Shown one piece after another: positions 25,018 to 33,217 of a DNA stretch of 64,000 bases. The DNA is taken from the NCBI GenBank assembly GCA_965198795.1, contig OZ240674.1, forward strand, positions 1,550,001 through 1,614,000. The letters run 5' to 3'. This DNA is from G965198795 sp965198795. GTDB lineage: Bacteria; Pseudomonadota; Alphaproteobacteria; Rhodospirillales; Casp-alpha2. Both the position numbers and the translations under genes were made by a program. The notes beneath the pieces are model-generated. The model was given only the letters and a program-made list of their open reading frames with translations. It ran no database searches and had not been told where the DNA came from. Numbering within the stretch: the stretch's first letter is position 1; each line of letters opens with the position of its first letter.

Positions 25018-25727
25018 CGGGGGGTCTCCGTCATGGTTTCAAACTTCGCCACGCAAACCGATTTTAGCTCGGCGGGCATAAAGGAAAAATAGGCGCCGCG
25101 GCTGAGTTGGGCGCGCGGCTGGGGCTGATCGCCCCGGCGGACCCGGTCCAGCAAGTCCCTGGTTAGTTCTATGCAAACGTCCGTGTTCGCCGCGCGCAAC
25201 TGATGAAGCTTCATGCCGCGCGGCAGGGGAATGGCCTTCATGCCGTGAATAGCGCCCGCGTCCAGTTCGGGCGCCACGTCATGCAGGCAGGCGGCCAGCC
25301 CCTCCGGCGTGTCGTGATAAATCGACCAAAGATGCGTATCAAGGCCGCGATGGGTTTCCGGATTGCCGCCGTGAAGGTTGACCAGCAGGCCGTCTCCGGC
25401 GGTCAGGACCCGGCCCTTCAGTTTGCCTGTTCCGAAAACCACGGCGACGTCGGCCCGAAGGCGTTCGAGATCGTTCGCCGCCGCGTCCGTGTTGAGACTG
25501 GAGTGACGGAAGCAGGGAGCAAAATCGGCGATGCCGGCCCGCTTCCCGCCGAACCACAAATCCCGTTCATACCGGTCCCGTTCCGTCTCGAAGGGGTGAG
25601 CGGTTGGAAAGGGGGCCTTCAAGCCGGTCGTCTCATCCAGGACGCCAACCAAGTCGAAGTCCCGGGCCAGCGCGCGGACGAAGTGAGCATGGTGGCTGGT
25701 TTGCGTGGTGAGAACAGCGAGGCGCAT
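25014..25727 (-). CDS. Formyltransferase-family protein
   Basis: A 237-residue enzyme of the N10-formyltetrahydrofolate-dependent formyltransferase family. The catalytic triad is visible as Asn117 and His119 in LVNLHGGNPETHRG and Asp156 in ELDAGAIHG. It resembles sugar N-formyltransferases and WbkC-like enzymes more than purine or Met-tRNA formyltransferases, since the family loop HGGNPETHRG replaces HPSLLP. Located 3 bases after the NeuB-type gene and overlapping the deacetylase by 4 bases, which suggests N-formylation of an amino-sugar. Confidence 0.85.
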   Translation of the reverse strand: MRLAVLTTQTSHHAHFVRALARDFDLVGVLDETTGLKAPFPTAHPFETERDRYERDLWFGGKRAGIADFAPCFRHSSLNTDAAANDLERLRADVAVVFGTGKLKGRVLTAGDGLLVNLHGGNPETHRGLDTHLWSIYHDTPEGLAACLHDVAPELDAGAIHGMKAIPLPRGMKLHQLRAANTDVCIELTRDLLDRVRRGDQPQPRAQLSRGAYFSFMPAELKSVCVAKFETMTETPR

Positions 25728-25730
25728 GGG

Positions 25731-26780
25731 TTATTGGGGTTCCAGGTGATCGTTTAAGATCATGGCCCCGTTCTCCAACGCCTTGTTGAGCCGCCTGCCG
25801 ATCACCGCCGCTTCCCCGCCGGGCGGAATACCGCCGCCGGGGCGCACCCAGGTGATGTCGGACAAGGCGATTTCGGTTCCGGCTGGCAAATCCCGGGCCG
25901 CGCAGATGGAACGGCGAACAGGTTCGATATTGCCCTTTTCGCAAGGCATGGCGCCGATCTCGCCCGCGCCCAATATCCGGTCCGCCCGGCGCAGGGTCTC
26001 GACAAAGCGCTTCATGGCCGGCGGGTCGGCGGAGACCTGGTGGTCCCGGAAGCCGGAATAGTTGTTGTCGATGGTGAAGTGTTTTTCGACAATGCGCGCT
26101 CCCTGGGCGGCGGCGAGCAAGGCGGCCTCCGGCCCCAGAGTATGGTCCGAATAGCCGATGATCCGATCGGGGAAGGCGGCCGTCAAGGAGGATACGGCGG
26201 CCAAGTTGGCCTCTTCCGGCGGGACCGGATAGCTGACCACGCAATGGAGCAGGGCGAGCTCTCGTGTGACGCCAAGGGACTCCCACGTCGTCTCGACGCG
26301 GGAAACGGCGGCGGCGATTTCCGGTTCCGACGCGATGCCCGTTGAGATAAGCAGGGGGCGTTTCGATCGAGCGGCGGTCTCGATCAACGGATAAAACGTG
26401 TTGTCGCCCGACGCGATCTTCATGGCGTCGACGACGCCGCCCAGGAAGCGCGCGCTCTCCAGGTCGAACGGAGTGGAGAGAAACTTGAGACCTTTGGCGC
26501 GGGCATGTTCCGCCAGGGCGGCGAAGTCGTCGAAGCTGAGTTGAAAGTCTCTCAGACGATCTTGGCGGTTGGTGTCCAAAACTGTCGAGTAATGCTCCGG
26601 CAGGAAGGTCTGGAACTTGACCGCATCGACGCCGGTCCCAGCCGCCAGATCAATCATCTCGCGGGCCAGACCCGCGTCGCCCTCGTGGTTGTTGCCGATC
26701 TCGGCGATGATGAAGCACCGGCCGTGATCAGAGGCGAAGGCGTTCGTTTCGGAAGAGCCGCTCATTAGTGTATTCTTCAT
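25731..26780 (-). CDS. neuB: NeuB-family nonulosonic acid synthase
   Basis: Condenses a six-carbon N-acylated sugar with phosphoenolpyruvate to a nine-carbon sialic-acid-like sugar (neuraminic, legionaminic or pseudaminic type). The TIM-barrel has all family motifs: IIAEIGNNHEGD, VDAVKFQTF, KFLSTPFD, MKIASGDNTF, LLHCVVSYP, IGYSDHTLG and IVEKHFTIDNN. The C-terminal SAF (antifreeze-like) domain starts near residue 285 (RSICAARDLPAGTEI). First gene of the minus-strand sugar run, with a divergent promoter shared with 26871. The ATG at 26780 is used; a TTG one codon upstream and an ATG at 26765 are alternatives. Which sugar it makes cannot be read. Confidence 0.93.
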   Translation of the reverse strand: MKNTLMSGSSETNAFASDHGRCFIIAEIGNNHEGDAGLAREMIDLAAGTGVDAVKFQTFLPEHYSTVLDTNRQDRLRDFQLSFDDFAALAEHARAKGLKFLSTPFDLESARFLGGVVDAMKIASGDNTFYPLIETAARSKRPLLISTGIASEPEIAAAVSRVETTWESLGVTRELALLHCVVSYPVPPEEANLAAVSSLTAAFPDRIIGYSDHTLGPEAALLAAAQGARIVEKHFTIDNNYSGFRDHQVSADPPAMKRFVETLRRADRILGAGEIGAMPCEKGNIEPVRRSICAARDLPAGTEIALSDITWVRPGGGIPPGGEAAVIGRRLNKALENGAMILNDHLEPQ

Positions 26781-26783
26781 CAA

Positions 26784-26870
26784 ATTTTAAGCCCGCCAAC
26801 CAAACAATAACGCCGCGTATTCAGCCGCGAACCCGGAAGGGGGAGGCCGCCGAGGTTTGGAGCCAGAGAT
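26784..26870. promoter_or_regulatory. Divergent promoter gap between neuB and the methyltransferase
   Basis: This 87-base gap separates the leftward NeuB unit from the rightward methyltransferase gene. It is AT-rich next to neuB and carries GGAG about 7 bases before the plus-strand ATG at 26871. No clear consensus promoter was recognised. Confidence 0.45.
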
Positions 26871-27635
26871 ATGTCCCAGGCGAAGACTACCTATCAAACC
26901 TATACAAGCGATGAATCGGTTGCGAAAGAGTATGCGCGCCGTCAAGCCCGCTTTAGCGAGACCCCGATGGAGTCGGAAAAAATCCTAATCGAGATTGCCA
27001 AAAAGGCGGTTCGGGATTTGGGCGGAGACGCCTTGAGGCTGTCGTTGATCGATCTGGGTTGTTCGACGGGTAATTTCCTTTATCATTTGAAGAACGCCGT
27101 GCCGGGGCTGACTCTGACGGGGCTGGACCTGATGGAAAGCATCGTCGCCGCCGCGCAGCGCGACCCGCGCTTGGAAGGCGTTAACATCACCCGCCAGGAT
27201 ATGCTGGCCGTGGATGACGACCAGCAATACGACATCACGGTTTTCAACAAATCGCTTTGTTTCTTCACCGAAGAGCAACATCAGTTGGCCATGCGCAACG
27301 CGGCCAAGATCACCAAGCCCGGCGGCGTGCTGATTATCTTTGACTGGATGACGCCCTGGTTCCAAGATCTGGAAATCCTGGAAAAGACCAAGTGGCATAA
27401 GGACGGCTTGCGTATTTTTTATCGCAGTTACGACACCATGACCCGTTCGGCCGGGCAGGCCGGCTTTGGTGATCCCACCTTTCAGCCGTTCGATATTCCG
27501 ATCGATCTGGCGGCGTCCAGCGATTTGACGGACCACGCGACCTTTACCGTTCAGTCCCAGTCGGGCGAGCGGCTTCAGTTCCGCGGCTGCCTGTCGCAGC
27601 CCTGGTGCTTCATGACGGCGCGCCTCGGCGAGTGA
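26871..27635 (+). CDS. SAM-dependent methyltransferase
   Basis: A 254-residue class I methyltransferase. The SAM-binding motif I LIDLGCSTGNFLYHL is at about residues 60-74, followed by LTGLDLMESIV (acidic ribose loop) and LCFFTEEQHQLAM with ITKPGGVLIIFDW (motif post II/III). Transcribed away from neuB and followed after 7 bases by the aminopeptidase-like gene. An O- or N-methyl substituent on the flagellar sugar is the simplest role; the acceptor is not evident. Confidence 0.82.
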   Translation: MSQAKTTYQTYTSDESVAKEYARRQARFSETPMESEKILIEIAKKAVRDLGGDALRLSLIDLGCSTGNFLYHLKNAVPGLTLTGLDLMESIVAAAQRDPRLEGVNITRQDMLAVDDDQQYDITVFNKSLCFFTEEQHQLAMRNAAKITKPGGVLIIFDWMTPWFQDLEILEKTKWHKDGLRIFYRSYDTMTRSAGQAGFGDPTFQPFDIPIDLAASSDLTDHATFTVQSQSGERLQFRGCLSQPWCFMTARLGE

Positions 27636-27642
27636 GGGCCGA

Positions 27643-29019
27643 ATGTCCGGGGATCTTGCATGGCTGGAGGGTCATAGCCGTCTGGTGACAGCCAAACAGG
27701 ATAGCGCCGATGGCATGTGGGCGTTGATGGAAACGCTGTTTCCTATTTACCGCTCGCTCTGCGGACCCGGTTTCAAGGCCTCGCTGGACGCCATCTCGGG
27801 CGTCGTTCCCTTGACCACGACCGAAATTCCGTCCGGCCGGAACGTGCACGGCTGGACCGTGCCCAAGGAATTCTCGGTCAAGGAAGCCTGGGTCGAAGCG
27901 CCTGGCGGCGCGCGGATCATGGACTTCGACCGGGACAGTTACGGCCTTTGGCTCTACAGTCAACCGTTCAGCGGAACGGTAACGAGGGATGAGTTGCTGA
28001 CCCATGTCGGCGTCAACGACGCCGTGCCGGAAGCGTTGCCGCTGCGTCACACCTATTACCAGGAGAATTGGGGTGTGACGTTACCCAAGGCGACGGCGGA
28101 GCAATTGCCGGACGGTGATTACAAGGTGCACATCGACACAAAGCTTGAGCCCGGCTGTCTTCGGATCGGCGAGGCCTATCTGCCGGGTGAGTCGGAAGAC
28201 GAGGTGCTGATCTGCAGTTACCTTTGCCACCCGAAGGGCGCCAATGACAACTTAAGCGGCGTGGTCGTCGCGACGGAACTGTTCCGGCTTTTGTCGGAAC
28301 TCCCGTCGCGCCGCTATTCCTATCGGCTGGCTCTCTGGCCGGAAACCATTGGGGCCATCAGCTACATCGCGACTTATCCGGAACGCCTGAGGAAAATGGC
28401 GGCCGGATTCTCGATCTCCATTTGCGGCGACGCCTCGCCCGTCGGCTACGAACAGACGATCCACGGCGATCAAGCCATCGACCGGGCGATGACCCATGCG
28501 CTGGAACTCTGTTCGTTCGAGAGCGAGGTGCGGGCGTTCAGTCAGATGAGCGGATCGGACATCCAGCATTTCAACGCCGTCGGCGTTCGGGCGCCGTTCG
28601 GAACCATCACGCGGAGCGGGCCCGGCTATGACAATCAGAACACCGGCGTCTATCCGCCCGGCTATTCACGGTATCACTCCAGCGCCGACGACTTGAGTTT
28701 CGTCAAGCCGGAAAACTTGCTTGAGACCCTGCAAGCGGCTTTCCTGGGTCTTCAGACCCTTGAGCGCACGGCGCGCTACAAGGGGACGTTCACGGTCAGC
28801 CCGTTCCTTACCAAATACGGCATTTATCCTCATCACCACGGCGTCGGGAGCGGCGGCATGGGGAATGTGGTCGCGGACGCCTACTATCAGTTGATGCCCT
28901 TCGTCGATGGCGACACGGACCTTTTACAGATTGCCGAACGCGCCCGGATGCCGATCTTCGCATTCGACGAAGCGGTCGAGGCTTTCAGCCGGGTGGGGCT
29001 GATTGAGAAGGTCGGCTGA
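27643..29019 (+). CDS. DUF4910/aminopeptidase-like protein
   Basis: A 458-residue protein of the DUF2172/DUF4910 family found in bacterial surface-glycan loci. It resembles zinc aminopeptidases of the M28 type: CSYLCHPKGANDNLSG gives the typical His and Asp metal ligands, LALWPETIGAISYI carries a candidate catalytic Glu, and RYHSSADDLSFV a later His/Asp pair. A C-terminal winged-helix-like part (about 385-455) follows. The family is often annotated as a polysaccharide biosynthesis protein with an aminopeptidase-like domain; its reaction is unknown. Convergent with 29027-30277, leaving only 7 bases between stops. Confidence 0.8.
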   Translation: MSGDLAWLEGHSRLVTAKQDSADGMWALMETLFPIYRSLCGPGFKASLDAISGVVPLTTTEIPSGRNVHGWTVPKEFSVKEAWVEAPGGARIMDFDRDSYGLWLYSQPFSGTVTRDELLTHVGVNDAVPEALPLRHTYYQENWGVTLPKATAEQLPDGDYKVHIDTKLEPGCLRIGEAYLPGESEDEVLICSYLCHPKGANDNLSGVVVATELFRLLSELPSRRYSYRLALWPETIGAISYIATYPERLRKMAAGFSISICGDASPVGYEQTIHGDQAIDRAMTHALELCSFESEVRAFSQMSGSDIQHFNAVGVRAPFGTITRSGPGYDNQNTGVYPPGYSRYHSSADDLSFVKPENLLETLQAAFLGLQTLERTARYKGTFTVSPFLTKYGIYPHHHGVGSGGMGNVVADAYYQLMPFVDGDTDLLQIAERARMPIFAFDEAVEAFSRVGLIEKVG

Positions 29020-29026
29020 ACTCTCT

Positions 29027-30277
29027 TTAGCCCATCGTCACGCCGCCGGACACATGGATTGTCTCGCCTGTTATGTGGCCGGCCTGATCGCTCATCAGAA
29101 ACGCGATGACGCCGGCGATGTCTTCCGGTTCGGCCAGCCGTCTCAGGGGCGTGTTCATTTTCGCCAGCATCCTCGCCTTGTCGGGCACGGTTGCGATCAT
29201 GGCCGTATTTGTCATGCCCGGAGACACCACGTTCACGCGGACGCCCTTCGGTCCCAGTTCGGACGCGAGGGAGCGCGCCAAGCCGCCGACGGCCGCCTTG
29301 ACCGAGACATAAGCGGACTGTTGGGGCGGCGGGGCGCTGTCGCCGAAAATCGAACCCAGCAAAACGACAGATCCCCGGCCTTGCTCGAGCATTACCGGCA
29401 ACAAACGCTGAATACAGTGATACGCCCCGCCGATTTGGGTTTGGAACTGGCGCATGAAATCGTCCCAGCCAGTGTCCTTGAAGGTCTGCGGCGTCGGTTC
29501 CGGAGCGGCGCAATGGACCAGACCAGTAACGGCGCCGAAGGCTTGAGAAGCCGAAATCATGGCGTCAACGGCGGCCGGGTCCGCAATATCGCCCCCCACG
29601 GCCAGCGCTGTCCCGCCGGCGTTGACGATCTCTGAAACCACCGCGTCCGCGGCCCGGCTGTTTCGGTGATAATTGACCAGCACGGTGGAGCCCCGCGCGG
29701 CCAGGGCGAGAGCCGCGGCCGCCCCTATGCCGCCGCTGGCGCCGGTCACCAGGACGGCCGAACCATTACGCGGCGCCGGAGCGGTTTCGGCGGAGGCGGC
29801 CGCTGGTTCGCCGTCCTTGACCGGGGCCGGTTCCGCGCCCAGAAGACGAACGGTGGACTCGCCCGAGACAACCTCATGGCCGTGCTGATTGGTGATCGAG
29901 ACGCCGCAGACGATGGATTGGGTGGACGGGGAGAGCTGTTTCACCGCGGATGTGACGGTAATCTTGTCGCCGATGAACACAGGGCGCGCGAACATAAGCG
30001 TCTGGGACGTCCAAAGCGCGCCCTTACCCGGCAGTAACATACCAACCAGCGTCGAGATGAAGGACGACGTCAACATGCCGTGCACGACGCGCCTGCCGAA
30101 ATTGGCCGAGCGGGCGAATTCGTCATCCATATGGACCGGATTGAAATCACCGGTCAGCGTGGCGAAGGTCTCCACGTCCTCTTCCGTCACCCGGTGCGTG
30201 AGGGAGGCCTGATAGCCGACATGAAGGTCGGACCATTTGAATTCCGCGGGCGTGCGGCCGGATGGCGAATAGCTCAT
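29027..30277 (-). CDS. MaoC-like dehydratase fused to a FabG-like reductase
   Basis: A 416-residue fusion. Residues about 10-145 form a MaoC-type hot-dog fold with the hydratase motif LTGDFNPVHMDD (D44, H49) and the overhanging VVHGML. A Pro/Ala/Glu linker (147-172) leads to a short-chain dehydrogenase with VTGASGGIG (178-185) and the catalytic Ser309, Tyr323 and Lys327. The two halves would hydrate/dehydrate and reduce a short beta-ketoacyl chain. ATG 30277 overlaps the upstream KASIII stop as ATGA, so the enzymes are made together. The natural substrate is probably an ACP-bound acyl group destined for the sugar; this is inference. Confidence 0.88.
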   Translation of the reverse strand: MSYSPSGRTPAEFKWSDLHVGYQASLTHRVTEEDVETFATLTGDFNPVHMDDEFARSANFGRRVVHGMLTSSFISTLVGMLLPGKGALWTSQTLMFARPVFIGDKITVTSAVKQLSPSTQSIVCGVSITNQHGHEVVSGESTVRLLGAEPAPVKDGEPAAASAETAPAPRNGSAVLVTGASGGIGAAAALALAARGSTVLVNYHRNSRAADAVVSEIVNAGGTALAVGGDIADPAAVDAMISASQAFGAVTGLVHCAAPEPTPQTFKDTGWDDFMRQFQTQIGGAYHCIQRLLPVMLEQGRGSVVLLGSIFGDSAPPPQQSAYVSVKAAVGGLARSLASELGPKGVRVNVVSPGMTNTAMIATVPDKARMLAKMNTPLRRLAEPEDIAGVIAFLMSDQAGHITGETIHVSGGVTMG

Positions 30278-31263
30278 CCCTGCCACCTCATGACGCTGGA
30301 GCCGAAAATGAAACCAGCGCCAACGCCGGAGATCATCACGATATCGTCTTTCTTCAGGCGGCCGCGCGTCACCGCGTCGCAGAGCGTGATGGCCTGCGAG
30401 GCGTCGGCCGTGTTGCCGTACTCTTCCACGTTGGTGAGGGTCCTGTTCATGGGTAGACGCATTTTGCCCATCAGGAACTCGATCAAGCGCAGGTTCGCCT
30501 GGTGGAAAACGAAGAAATCCACGTCCTCGACGCTGAACCCCGCTTTCTCAAGCGCGCGTTTCATGGATTTCGGCTGATTCTGGACCACCTGCTTCCAAAC
30601 TTCCAGGCCGTTGATCTCATAATACTGAAGATTGTCGCCGATATTATCGGGGCGCAGCGGATGGCTTGACCCCCCGCCCCGCAATCTGACGGCCTCGAAC
30701 GCCTTCGGATTGGAAAAGACGTCGTGGGACAAAAGACCATAGCCGTCGGGGACCCGCCCCAGGACGGCCGCGCCGGCGCCGTCGCCAAAGAAAACGCAGG
30801 ACGACGGATCAGAATAATCGATGAACCGGTTCTGCAGCGCCGCGCCGATCACGAGGACATAATCGCAGGCCGGGTCTTGGGCGATCCGGTCGGCCGCCAC
30901 GCCAAGGCCAACTTGAAAGCCGGTGCAGTTCGCCATCAGATCAAACGCGCCCGCGTTGCTCGCTCCGATAAGCTCCTGAATTTTGCACGAAACCGCCGGA
31001 TAGACGTAATCGCCGGTGAAAGTGCAGGTCATAACCAGGTCCACCTGCTCCGCGCCGACCCCCGCCATGGCGAGGGCGCTGCGGGCGGCGGCGGCGGACA
31101 TTGCGGACGCCGTTTCGCCGCCGCCCGCGCGCCGCCGGGTCCGGATGCCGGTTTTAGCCTCAATGTCGGCCGCGGCCATGCCGCAGGACTTTTCCAGACT
31201 CTCGTTGGTGATCAGACCGTCCGGCAAATATTTGCCGACGCCGATGACGCCGACGCCGCTCAC
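30274..31263 (-). CDS. 3-oxoacyl-ACP synthase III (FabH-like)
   Basis: A 329-residue beta-ketoacyl-ACP synthase III. The catalytic triad is intact: Cys113 in LMANCTGFQVG, His252 in FVFHQANLRLIEF and Asn282 in EEYGNTADASQ. It would start a short acyl chain on a dedicated ACP. Translation starts at GTG 31263, overlapping the upstream hydrolase stop as GTGA. A housekeeping FabH would normally sit with plsX; here the context is sugar and ACP genes, as in the viosamine flagellin-glycosylation island of Pseudomonas syringae, where a similar enzyme set makes a 3-hydroxybutyryl group. Confidence 0.9.
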   Translation of the reverse strand: MSGVGVIGVGKYLPDGLITNESLEKSCGMAAADIEAKTGIRTRRRAGGGETASAMSAAAARSALAMAGVGAEQVDLVMTCTFTGDYVYPAVSCKIQELIGASNAGAFDLMANCTGFQVGLGVAADRIAQDPACDYVLVIGAALQNRFIDYSDPSSCVFFGDGAGAAVLGRVPDGYGLLSHDVFSNPKAFEAVRLRGGGSSHPLRPDNIGDNLQYYEINGLEVWKQVVQNQPKSMKRALEKAGFSVEDVDFFVFHQANLRLIEFLMGKMRLPMNRTLTNVEEYGNTADASQAITLCDAVTRGRLKKDDIVMISGVGAGFIFGSSVMRWQG

Positions 31264-31958
31264 CGGAGCATCCCTTCCATGGCGTATTCCGGCGGCGCGT
31301 CCTTGTGGCCGGCCCACCAGTCACAGGCTTCCGCGACCGTCCAGGGGCCGCCATGACCCGGAAACATCAAGGTGTCGGGCGGGAGGGTTTCAAGCAGACG
31401 GCTAATCGATTGGGCCAGCCCCTCACCGCTGGAGCCGGGCAGATCGGTCCGACCGACCAGCCGCTTCATCAGGGTGTCTCCCGTAAAACATACTCCATCC
31501 CAGTGATAGCAAACGCCGCCATCCGTATGGCCCGGCGTGTGAATAAAGCCGATTTGACCCATGCCGCCAGAGAGCTTCGCCTCATCCAGGAACACATGGG
31601 TTTCCGGCACTGTGACCACGGTGCGATCAAAGCTCATGGCGTAGAGCGTCGCGCGCCGCAAAAGGCGGAAATCACCGCGATGCAGGTGGAACGGCAAGCC
31701 GTAAGCCCTGCACATGGCGTCGAGCGCGCCCACGTGATCGAAGTGCGCATGGGTCAAAAGGATGAATTTCGGCTCGCCGCCCAACTCATTGATCAAGCCG
31801 GTCAAACGATTCGCGTCTCCGCCCGGATCAATCAGCACAGCCTCGCGGCTGGGCTTGTGAAAAACAACATAGGCGTTCTCGCGCCATCGACCGTTCTTAA
31901 CGGCCGTGATCAGCAAATCGCCCACTTCGAAACCCGGATCCCGTCTCGCCACGTTCAA
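31260..31958 (-). CDS. Metallo-beta-lactamase-fold hydrolase
   Basis: About 232 residues with the dinuclear-metal motif LLTHAHFDHVG (H70, H72, D74, H75), then HTPGHTDGGVCYHWDG and FPGHGGPW, typical of glyoxalase II-like and thioesterase-like members. In an ACP-dependent cluster it could act as a thioesterase or release enzyme; a glyoxalase II function is the alternative. The start is uncertain: TTG 31958 overlaps the SDR stop as TTGA and has GGGG at good spacing; GTG 31952 is in the same frame. There is a long in-frame extension upstream but it runs inside the SDR gene. Confidence 0.8.
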   Translation of the reverse strand: MNVARRDPGFEVGDLLITAVKNGRWRENAYVVFHKPSREAVLIDPGGDANRLTGLINELGGEPKFILLTHAHFDHVGALDAMCRAYGLPFHLHRGDFRLLRRATLYAMSFDRTVVTVPETHVFLDEAKLSGGMGQIGFIHTPGHTDGGVCYHWDGVCFTGDTLMKRLVGRTDLPGSSGEGLAQSISRLLETLPPDTLMFPGHGGPWTVAEACDWWAGHKDAPPEYAMEGMLR

Positions 31959-32680
31959 TCGACCAGCCCCACGTACAAAACCTGTCCCGTGACGGCGCTG
32001 GCCTTCTCGGAAACGAAAAAGTCCACCGCGTGACAAATTTCCTCCATGCCGATCATGCGGGGAATTGTCTGAAGGGCGAGCGTGCGCTCTTTCCAGTCCC
32101 CATCCTTCGCCAGCTCGCGGGATGCGTCGGTGTCCATCATCGCCGGCGCGACCGTGTTGCAGGTGATGCCCTGCGGCGCCAGTTCCCTGGCCAGGACCTT
32201 GGTCATTTCCGTAACGCCCGCCTTGGTCGCGGAATAGATCGCCGTTCCCTCCTGATGTAGCGCGGCCATGGCCGAAGAGATGGTAATGATGCGGCCTTGA
32301 TGGCTTCGCAGCATTAATTTGCCCATCTCGCGCAGGGTCAGGAACACGCCAGTCAGATTGACATTGATGAAGTCGTTGTAGACTGGCGCGGTGGTCAGGG
32401 ATAGATAGAGCGCGGACCGGGCGAGCCCGGCGTTGCAGATCAGAACGTCCACGGCGCGGAAGGTTTTTCCGACGCTCCGCGCCCAAGCCCGCACGGCCGC
32501 CTCGGACGCCAAATCAAGCGCTGTGTGGTGATAGTTCTCGTGATCAATGGTGGCCTCGCCCCGGCTGCAGCCCGCGACCCGATAGCCCGCAGTCAAATAG
32601 TGCTCTGCAAGCGCCCGGCCCAGGCCGCGGCTGGCGCCGGTGATTACGGCGACGGGGAAAGGGGGCGGGGCGTCAACCAT
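31955..32680 (-). CDS. Short-chain dehydrogenase/reductase (FabG-like)
   Basis: A 241-residue classical SDR: VITGASRGLGRAL binds the cofactor, ICNAGLARS is the NAG motif, Ser135 or Ser136, Tyr149 and Lys153 form the active site (TISSAMAAL and YSATKAG), and the C-terminal QVLYVGLVD replaces the usual VDGG. It lies between the ACP-like gene and the hydrolase in the acyl module, so a beta-ketoacyl-ACP reductase role is likely; sugar oxidoreductases share the fold. Confidence 0.87.
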   Translation of the reverse strand: MVDAPPPFPVAVITGASRGLGRALAEHYLTAGYRVAGCSRGEATIDHENYHHTALDLASEAAVRAWARSVGKTFRAVDVLICNAGLARSALYLSLTTAPVYNDFINVNLTGVFLTLREMGKLMLRSHQGRIITISSAMAALHQEGTAIYSATKAGVTEMTKVLARELAPQGITCNTVAPAMMDTDASRELAKDGDWKERTLALQTIPRMIGMEEICHAVDFFVSEKASAVTGQVLYVGLVD

Positions 32681-32697
32681 GATGGGGGCTCGAATTC

Positions 32698-33000
32698 TTA
32701 AGCTTTAAGCGTGGCGATGTGGTCCGCGAGAATGCCGGCGGTCAACGTCGGGCTGTTGATGTCGAAGCCCTGGATGTCAGTCAGAACAATCGCCAGATCT
32801 TCGCCGGTTTCCTGGGATAGCCGGTCTTCCACGTCCATGATGAAGGTTACGAACCCCAGCGAGTCCAGGCCGCTGTCCGCGCCGCCTCCCATCAGGACGG
32901 TGTCGTCGGTGGCGCTGATCTCAACCTTGATGGTTCCGGACCGTCTCAGGCTGTCCAGGCTGGCTTGGATGAGACCCAGGGCTTTCCGCTTTTCCATCAT
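32698..33000 (-). CDS. Acyl carrier protein-like protein (first copy)
   Basis: About 100 residues; the 4'-phosphopantetheine site is predicted at Ser47 in GADSGLDSLGF, followed by helix II VTFIMDVEDRLSQ. It is larger than housekeeping ACP (about 78) because of an N-terminal extension. First gene of the leftward acyl module, so it probably carries the growing acyl group for the KASIII, SDR and MaoC-SDR enzymes downstream. Confidence 0.85.
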   Translation of the reverse strand: MMEKRKALGLIQASLDSLRRSGTIKVEISATDDTVLMGGGADSGLDSLGFVTFIMDVEDRLSQETGEDLAIVLTDIQGFDINSPTLTAGILADHIATLKA

Positions 33001-33217
33001 TCGTCACGCTCCTCGACGTTTGGCTTTCCCGGTGATCAACAGATCGGTCCCGGATAGCGCGGCGGGTAATCTTTTATCAACCAAAGTTTGGTTTTCTTTC
33101 GCTCGTATTAGAAAGCAAAACGGTGAATATTCCGTTATTTTCTTGCAATCCCCGGACCGGGGTTCGGCGGCAGACGCCGTTCCGCCGGCCGTTCCTGACC
33201 CGGAAGGAGTTCAAGCC
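33001..33217. promoter_or_regulatory. Divergent control region of the acyl module, with a 15-base palindrome
   Basis: This 217-base region separates the leftward ACP unit from the rightward methyltransferase-FkbH unit. AACCAAA-G-TTTGGTT at 33079-33093 is a perfect 7-1-7 palindrome of operator size. Just beyond it, GTTTTCTTTC and GAAAGCAAAAC (33091-33120) form a second imperfect inverted repeat. The block is visibly more AT-rich than its surroundings. A local regulator acting on both units is plausible; none is encoded in the window. Confidence 0.5.
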
